Origin: Ignavibacteriaceae bacterium
Lineage (GTDB): Bacteria > Bacteroidota > Ignavibacteria > Ignavibacteriales > Ignavibacteriaceae
Assembly (NCBI GenBank): GCA_013388525.1
Contig: JACAFA010000132.1
Location: 1 to 11,686, forward strand
DNA length: 11,686 nucleotides
Direction: 5' to 3'
Positions 6,371-11,686 of this stretch are shown here, piece by piece (position 1 is the stretch's first letter; each line of letters begins with the position of its first letter). The position numbers were made by a program, and so were the translations under genes. The notes under the pieces are model-generated. The model had not been told where the DNA came from, did not search any database, and saw only the letters and a list, made by a program, of their open reading frames with translations.

Positions 6371-9300
6371 ATGAAAAACAGAATAAATAATTGGTTTGCT
6401 CTTGTATTGCTTTCTCTTATAGTTCTTTTGCCGATAAACTCATTTGCTCAATTGAGTGGAACAAAATCAATTCCCGGAGACTATGCAACAATTGAATCAG
6501 CTATAGCCGATCTTAATTTACAGGGAGTTGGTCCAGGTGGTGTTACCTTTAATGTCTCAGCGAATCATACTGAAACTTTTTCTGGTCCAACTGCCGGTTT
6601 GATTACTGCAACAGGTACACAATTAAATCCGATTATATTTCAGAAAAGCGGTACCGGCGCGAATCCAATTATTACTGCCGGAACAGGAACAGGTTCACTG
6701 GATGGTATTATCGTAATTGCCGGAGGTGATTATATAACTTTTGATCGTATAAATGTATCTGAAAATTCAGCTAACACTGATGATATTAGCAGGATGGAAT
6801 GGGGTTATGCTTTGCTTAAAAAGAGTGCAACAGCACCTGTGGATGGATGCTATTTTGTTACAATCCAATATTCAGTCATTACACTGAATAAATCGAATAC
6901 AGCCACCTGGGGTATCTATGCAGCAAATCATACTCCTTCATCTTCAACAGGTTTAACTTTATCTGATACACTCGATGTAATGAGTTACTGCAAGTTCGAT
7001 GGCAATTCAATTACCGCTTACAATGGTATCAGAATCATAAGCGCAACAACTGCCGAATTTTTTGGTAAAGGAAATGAAATTGGGGTAATTGCCGGTAATA
7101 ATATTCTTGCGTATGGAGATGGTTCAGCAACTGCGTACGGAATGAATATTGAATATCAGGACAATCTTAAAATAGCTCATAATTCTGTTAATGGTGGGGG
7201 TGCTTCTCACACTGGTTTACTTTATGGAATAAGGACAGGCAGCGGGACTAATTCTAATGTTGATATTTATTTAAATAGTGTAACAGTTACGCAAAGCGGA
7301 ACAAGTCTCATCTATGCAATTGTTAATTCGATGGGAAGCTCCGGAACTAATAATACAGTAAACATATATAACAACACGGTAGAGAATTGCCTTTACTCGG
7401 GTTCTTCAAGCAATAGCTTCTGGATGATTTATAATTTAGCAAGTGCATATACAGTGAATATTTATGGTAACAGACTGCGGAACAATACTAAAAGTGCAGG
7501 AACAGGACCTATTCATTGCATATATAATAGTCCAACTACTGCAACTGTAAACGCCAATATCTATAATAATGAAATTCATGGTAATAGCTCAGCCGGACCA
7601 ATGAATGGGATCTACGTTACTGCGGGAACAAATAATAATATTTATGGAAACAAAATTTATGATATAAGAACTACGAGCTCCTCAGGTTCCGCAGTTTCAG
7701 GAATATTAATTCCATCCGGTCCGGTTAACACATACATTTACAATAATTTTATTTCTGACTTGAAAGCTCCTAATTCAGCAGATGTTAACGCTGTTCGTGG
7801 AATCAGTATAACAAGCACTACTGCTAATTCAAATATCGGCTTGTATTATAATACGATCTTTCTGAATGCAACCGGAGCCGGAAATTTTGGTTCTTCAGGA
7901 ATATTTCATACAAACAGTACAACCTCAACTACTGCAAATCTCGATATGCGTAACAACATTGTGGTTAACTTATCAAATGCGAGCGGAACCGGCAAAACTG
8001 TTGCGTTCAGACGAAGCGCTGTTAATGTAAACCTCAATAACTATTCAACACTATCGAACAACAATTGTTTTTATGCTGGCACACCGGGTGCAAGTAATGT
8101 AATCTTCTTTGACGGAACTAATTTTGATCAGACCATTGAAGAATTCAAAACCCGCGTTGCACCAAGAGAAACTTTTTCATTTACTGAAAGTGTTCCCTTT
8201 GTCAACGATACTACCGCACCGTATGATTTACATGTGAGGACAGATGTTGCTACACAAACAGAAAGCGGTGGAACACCAATTACTTCACCGATTACTATTA
8301 CTACAGACTATGATGGTGACTTAAGAAATGCAACTACTCCGGATGTCGGTGCAGACGAATTTAATGGAATCGGAACTGATATTACTCCACCAGCTATTGT
8401 ATATACAGATTTAACTCATACTACATCAACAGCAAACAGAACACTCAGCGGTGTTTCAATAACAGATCAGAACGGAGTTAATGTAACCCCCGGAACAGCT
8501 CCGAGAATTTATTTTAAACGCTCTTCTGATAATAATACTTTCGTTGATAATACTCCTTCAACCAATGGCTGGAAATACATCGAGACGAGCAGTCCTGGAA
8601 ATCCGTTTGATTTTCTGATTAACTACTCGCTTCTTTTTGGAGGAACCGGTGTTCAGATGGGAGATACAATTCAATATTTTGTTGTTGCTCAGGATTTATT
8701 CAATCCAGCAAATGTTGGAATATCTGAGGGTGTCTTTGCTTCACCACCGTCTTCAGTCAATTTAACACCTGCAGCTTTCCCTATTACAGGAAATATTAAT
8801 TTCTACCGGATTATAATTTTATTAAATGGAACTGTAACAGTTGGAACAGGTGGAAATTATCAATCGCTTACTGGTGATTATGGATTATTTAAAGTAATGA
8901 ATGAAAATATAATTAGTGGAAATATTACTGCTCAAATTATAGATGATCTGAATGAAACCGGAGGTAATACTCTCAATCAATGGATTGAAGATGTCAGTGG
9001 TGCAAATTATACTCTCACAATTCAACCGAATTCTGCTGTTAACAGAACTATATCTGGTACTTATAAAGGCGGTCTCATAAGATTGAATGGTGCAGATCGG
9101 GTTACTATTGATGGACGTTATAATGGTTCCGGAAATTATCTTACATTTATTAATAACAAAGACACTAATAACACTGCCACATTTCAACTCATCAGTCTTG
9201 GTGCAGGTTTGGGATGCTCGAATGTTACAATTAGAAACTGCAACATCAAGGCAGGTATCAATAGCGTTGCAAACGTTTTCGGTATCTTTGGCGGAAGCTC

Positions 9301-11398
9301 AACTGGTTCATTAAGTACAGGAAATGCCGGCGGTGCAGACTTTGATAATATTTCAATTATAGAAAACAAGATTTATAATACTCGCAACGGTTTATGGATA
9401 AGAGGAACGTCTTCAGATCAGATGACTAATTTATTGATATCTGGAAATATTATTGGAGCTGATGTTGTAAGTGAATCAATCACTGAGTATGGAATGTACA
9501 TTGGTTATGCAGATGCGCCGCAGGTTTTAAGCAATGAAGTATATAACATGTATTTTGATGTCAGCAAATGGCCTATTTATTTCGTGGCAAATGTTAATAA
9601 TGCTGTCGTTAGTAAAAACAAAATACATTCTATTAAACAGCCTGGTACAACCGGATATAATTCAACAGGAATATACTTCTCTTCCGGTACGAATTGCTTT
9701 GATAATCAGATCGATAATAACATGATTTATGATTTAAGTACTTATGGAAATACATCAATGTATTTATATGGAATCAGAATTGCAGGTGGAAGCAATTATA
9801 AAATTTATTATAACTCAATAAGTATTACAGACACAATTGGTAATACCGCTGTAAATCTTCCTTCGGCTTGTTTGTATATCTCAGCAGCTTCGACAAATAT
9901 GGACATTCGAAATAATATTTTCCTGAATACAAGAGTTGGTAACAGTCCAAAGAACTATGCTGTTTATACACCGAATACTACAACATTCCAGTTCATAGAT
10001 TATAATGATTACTGGACTACCGGAAGTGTAATTGGATATTTCGGAGCTGATATTGCAACTCTGAATGATTGGAAAACTGCTACAGGTCAGGATGCCAATA
10101 GCATTTCTGATGACCCACATTATTTAAGTGAAACTGACTTACATATCAATCCTTCATTTAGTACTGTTTGTGATATCGGTGTACCAATCGCATCAGTAAC
10201 AACTGATATTGATGGAGATATTAGAAGTGCAACCACACCTGATATCGGCGCTGATGAATACAATTGTGGTGCTAATACCTTCCAACTCACTGTAGATATA
10301 GCCAATGGGTGGAATATGGTATCAATTCCTGGTTTACATCCAGTAGATCAGAATGTAGATACCTGGTGGCAATACAGAGATCCGGGCGCTAACGTGTTCA
10401 AGTATTCTGGTGGATATCAGGTAGTTTCTTTAGCAACACCTGGAATTGGTTACTGGATGAAACACGCAGGTGCAAGAACCTACAACACAGGTGATGAATG
10501 GCCAGCAGGTGGAATACAGATAGTTGCACACGATCCGATACCTGGAACATCCGGATGGAACCTTGTAGGTGGATACGAGGCAAGTGTAGCCACATCAGGA
10601 ATGACAACAACACCTCCGGGATTGATAATATTCCCTGTATATAAATATTCAAGCGGATATCAGGTAGCCACAACGTTGGATCCAGGTTATGGATATTGGG
10701 TAAAACTCAGTGGAGCCGGACAGATAAACATCCCGAGTTCAATGGCAAAAGGCAGTGGAGAAATAGCAGAATACTTCCCAAAAGAATGGGGAAGAATAAT
10801 ACTTACGGATGCAAGTGGAATAAATTACACGTTGTATGCAGTAAAAGGAGAAGTAGATCTGAATCTCTATGAGTTACCACCGGCACCACCTGCAGGAATG
10901 TTTGACATCAGATATGGAAGTGGAAGGATAGCAGAGGACATCAACAGTTCAGTGAAGACAATTGAACTGAATGGAGTAACCTATCCAGTAACAGTAAGAG
11001 TAGAAGGAATGGATATCAGATTGATGGATGAAACAGGCAAGGGAGTAAATGTAAATCTGAAGTCAGGTGAAGATGTGGTGATCAGTGATGGAACAATCCA
11101 GAAGCTGAAGGTAAGCGGAGAGTTGCTGCCAACAGTATATTCGTTAGAGCAGAACTATCCGAACCCATTCAACCCAAGCACTGTGATAGAGTTCTCATTG
11201 CCTGAAGATGTAAGCAATGTGAAGTTATCGATCTACAATGCATTGGGAGAGAAGGTAGCCGAGTTAGTGAACAGTTCATTGACAGCAGGAAAATATCAGT
11301 ATCAATGGAATGCACAGAACGTAGCTACCGGAATGTATATATATGAATTACGAACAGATAAATTCGTATCAGTTAAAAAGATGTTACTCTTGAAGTAA
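6371..11398 (+). CDS. Giant T9SS surface protein with two parallel beta-helices and an FDxR module
   Basis: 1675 aa from ATG 6371. Residues 1-27 are a signal peptide (MKNRINN, hydrophobic core, SFAQ). The first right-handed parallel beta-helix (~28-640) starts with the typical IPGDYATIESAIADLN strand and has NIY[NG]N rungs about every 27-33 residues; it closes with DYDGDLRNATTPDVGADEF (646). An Ig-like stretch (~674-814) leads to a second helix (~818-1270), closed by DIDGDIRSATTPDIGADEY (1279). The tail has the paired SGWN repeat (1312 and 1394), an FDxR module (ELPPAPPAGMFDIR at 1501, TYPVTVRV after it) and a sorting domain (NYPNPFNP at 1595-1602, IYNALGEKVAELV). Beta-helices of this sort occur in polysaccharide lyases and in adhesins; I see no lyase active site, so an adhesin or binding role is inferred. 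It follows the 2241 gene by 35 bp. Codon style changes in the last ~1.1 kb, with AAG replacing AAA as the main Lys codon. Confidence 0.9.
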   Translation: MKNRINNWFALVLLSLIVLLPINSFAQLSGTKSIPGDYATIESAIADLNLQGVGPGGVTFNVSANHTETFSGPTAGLITATGTQLNPIIFQKSGTGANPIITAGTGTGSLDGIIVIAGGDYITFDRINVSENSANTDDISRMEWGYALLKKSATAPVDGCYFVTIQYSVITLNKSNTATWGIYAANHTPSSSTGLTLSDTLDVMSYCKFDGNSITAYNGIRIISATTAEFFGKGNEIGVIAGNNILAYGDGSATAYGMNIEYQDNLKIAHNSVNGGGASHTGLLYGIRTGSGTNSNVDIYLNSVTVTQSGTSLIYAIVNSMGSSGTNNTVNIYNNTVENCLYSGSSSNSFWMIYNLASAYTVNIYGNRLRNNTKSAGTGPIHCIYNSPTTATVNANIYNNEIHGNSSAGPMNGIYVTAGTNNNIYGNKIYDIRTTSSSGSAVSGILIPSGPVNTYIYNNFISDLKAPNSADVNAVRGISITSTTANSNIGLYYNTIFLNATGAGNFGSSGIFHTNSTTSTTANLDMRNNIVVNLSNASGTGKTVAFRRSAVNVNLNNYSTLSNNNCFYAGTPGASNVIFFDGTNFDQTIEEFKTRVAPRETFSFTESVPFVNDTTAPYDLHVRTDVATQTESGGTPITSPITITTDYDGDLRNATTPDVGADEFNGIGTDITPPAIVYTDLTHTTSTANRTLSGVSITDQNGVNVTPGTAPRIYFKRSSDNNTFVDNTPSTNGWKYIETSSPGNPFDFLINYSLLFGGTGVQMGDTIQYFVVAQDLFNPANVGISEGVFASPPSSVNLTPAAFPITGNINFYRIIILLNGTVTVGTGGNYQSLTGDYGLFKVMNENIISGNITAQIIDDLNETGGNTLNQWIEDVSGANYTLTIQPNSAVNRTISGTYKGGLIRLNGADRVTIDGRYNGSGNYLTFINNKDTNNTATFQLISLGAGLGCSNVTIRNCNIKAGINSVANVFGIFGGSSTGSLSTGNAGGADFDNISIIENKIYNTRNGLWIRGTSSDQMTNLLISGNIIGADVVSESITEYGMYIGYADAPQVLSNEVYNMYFDVSKWPIYFVANVNNAVVSKNKIHSIKQPGTTGYNSTGIYFSSGTNCFDNQIDNNMIYDLSTYGNTSMYLYGIRIAGGSNYKIYYNSISITDTIGNTAVNLPSACLYISAASTNMDIRNNIFLNTRVGNSPKNYAVYTPNTTTFQFIDYNDYWTTGSVIGYFGADIATLNDWKTATGQDANSISDDPHYLSETDLHINPSFSTVCDIGVPIASVTTDIDGDIRSATTPDIGADEYNCGANTFQLTVDIANGWNMVSIPGLHPVDQNVDTWWQYRDPGANVFKYSGGYQVVSLATPGIGYWMKHAGARTYNTGDEWPAGGIQIVAHDPIPGTSGWNLVGGYEASVATSGMTTTPPGLIIFPVYKYSSGYQVATTLDPGYGYWVKLSGAGQINIPSSMAKGSGEIAEYFPKEWGRIILTDASGINYTLYAVKGEVDLNLYELPPAPPAGMFDIRYGSGRIAEDINSSVKTIELNGVTYPVTVRVEGMDIRLMDETGKGVNVNLKSGEDVVISDGTIQKLKVSGELLPTVYSLEQNYPNPFNPSTVIEFSLPEDVSNVKLSIYNALGEKVAELVNSSLTAGKYQYQWNAQNVATGMYIYELRTDKFVSVKKMLLLK
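7361..7754 (+). repeat. Asn-rich beta-helix rungs (NIYNN type)
   Basis: Five successive rungs read VNIYNN, VNIYGN, ANIYNN, NNIYGN and TYIYNN. Their starts are 32, 33, 27 and 32 residues apart. Asparagines at equivalent positions in stacked coils are the hallmark of an Asn ladder in parallel beta-helices. The DNA itself has diverged; the repeat is at protein level. Confidence 0.6.
10304..10705 (+). repeat. Paired SGWN...GYWxK repeat in the 6371 gene
   Basis: Unit 1 reads NGWNMVSIPG, FKYSGGYQV and GYWMK; unit 2 reads SGWNLVGG, YKYSSGYQV and GYWVK. An exact 13-base match, GGATATCAGGTAG, occurs at 10412-10424 and 10655-10667, so the copies may be recently duplicated or converted. It is the counterpart of the pair at 5235-5609 in the 2241 gene. 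Confidence 0.7.
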
Positions 11399-11407
11399 TA
11401 ATATATT

Positions 11408-11444
11408 TTGCAGCCCGTCCTGATTTAGCAGGACGGGTTTGCAA
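11408..11444. terminator. Strong hairpin terminator after the 6371 gene
   Basis: CCCGTCCTG (11414-11422) and CAGGACGGG (11429-11437) form a perfect 9-bp stem around ATTTAG. TTGCA (11408-11412) and TGCAA (11440-11444) can extend it past a small internal loop. The + side is followed by AAATAAAAAAAATTTT rather than an immediate T-run. The opposite strand has a long T tract next to the hairpin, so it could also stop antisense transcription. Confidence 0.75.
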
Positions 11445-11479
11445 ATAAAAAAAATTTTGGGGTTTATGAACTTTCTAAT

Positions 11480-11513
11480 CAACTTATTTATTAACAATCA
11501 CAAAGGGTGCGTT
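11480..11513 (+). promoter_or_regulatory. Shared upstream box plus ribosome-binding site of the 11514 gene
   Basis: CAACTTATTTATTAAC (11480-11495) is the counterpart of the box at 643-658 (14 of 16 positions match) and lies at the same 18-base distance from the start codon. AAAGGG (11502-11507) is the likely ribosome-binding site, six bases before ATG. Confidence 0.45.
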
Positions 11514-11686
11514 ATGCGTAAACTATTTTCAGTTCTCGCCTTTGTACTGCTCTATGTTACGATAGCTTTCGGACAAGCAGCAGTAAGTTTTCCTGTCCTA
11601 GTAGAGGACAATGCTGGATTCAGCCAGATAATTGATTTCGGGCTTGATCTCACAGCTACAGATGATATAGATGTAGCTCTGGGTGA
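11514..11686 (+). CDS. N-terminus of a paralogue of the 677 gene (truncated by the window end)
   Basis: The 57 complete codons visible begin with a signal peptide nearly identical in style to that of the 677 gene: MRKLFS, a hydrophobic core, LYVTIAFGQA. FGLDLTATDDIDVALG follows, against FGLDLTATDGIDFTLG in the 677 protein. The region just beyond the window should therefore carry an LPPxPPxG-FDxR motif, and the full protein probably ends in a T9SS sorting domain; both are predictions. The leader is separated from the 6371 gene by the terminator at 11408-11444 and has its own ribosome-binding site, so it probably starts a new transcription unit. The function is unknown. Confidence 0.85.
   Translation, partial: MRKLFSVLAFVLLYVTIAFGQAAVSFPVLVEDNAGFSQIIDFGLDLTATDDIDVALG

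Noticed and set aside
8885..9187. Open frame of 100 codons on the - strand inside the second beta-helix
   Set aside because: It is antisense to a clear, continuous coding frame with domain signatures and has no convincing protein character.
10398..10673. Open frame of 91 codons on the - strand over the SGWN repeat
   Set aside because: Antisense shadow of the repeat-coding sequence; it is open because of the composition of the + strand codons.
1..11686. CRISPR array, insertion sequence, tRNA or rRNA
   Set aside because: No evenly spaced short direct repeats, transposase-like frames with terminal inverted repeats, cloverleaf or rRNA-like sequence were seen.

Overview
The window is AT-rich DNA that reads almost entirely on the + strand. 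It carries secreted, multidomain surface proteins ending in a type IX secretion (T9SS) C-terminal sorting domain of the NPFNP type. That domain, the Gln-following signal peptides and the linker styles point to the Ignavibacteria/Melioribacter side of the Bacteroidota-Chlorobiota group. This is inference from protein style; there is no rRNA or other marker in the window.

Layout. (1) 1-345 is the 3' end of a gene, only its sorting domain, followed by a GC-rich hairpin. (2) 346-676 is AT-rich spacer with an inverted repeat and a short upstream box. (3) 677-1762 is a complete small T9SS protein (361 aa), then a terminator. (4) 1763-2240 is spacer with alternating AAGGAT/ATCCTT hairpins and what looks like a gene remnant, whose last codons overlap the next start as ATGA. 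(5) 2241-6335 is a 1364-aa protein: a six-Asp-box beta-propeller, FnIII-like and jelly-roll domains, two copies of a proline-rich 'LPPxPPxGxFDxR' module, a paired 'SGWNL...GYWxK' repeat and a sorting domain. (6) 35 bp later, probably in the same operon, 6371-11398 encodes a 1675-aa protein with two parallel beta-helix regions, the same paired repeat, the same proline-rich module and the same sorting domain type. A strong terminator follows. (7) 11514 to the end is the start of a paralogue of the 677 gene, preceded by a matching upstream box at the same distance from the ATG.

How they fit together. All are predicted to be exported by Sec, then moved across the outer membrane by T9SS and anchored or released at the surface. 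No enzyme active site could be identified; the proteins look like adhesive or binding/display proteins. The most unusual signals are the recurring FDxR module with a downstream YP strand, the conserved tail order (SGWN pair, FDxR module, sorting domain), the change in codon style near the end of the last large gene, and the shared leader of the two small paralogues. I saw no mobile element, CRISPR array, tRNA or rRNA.
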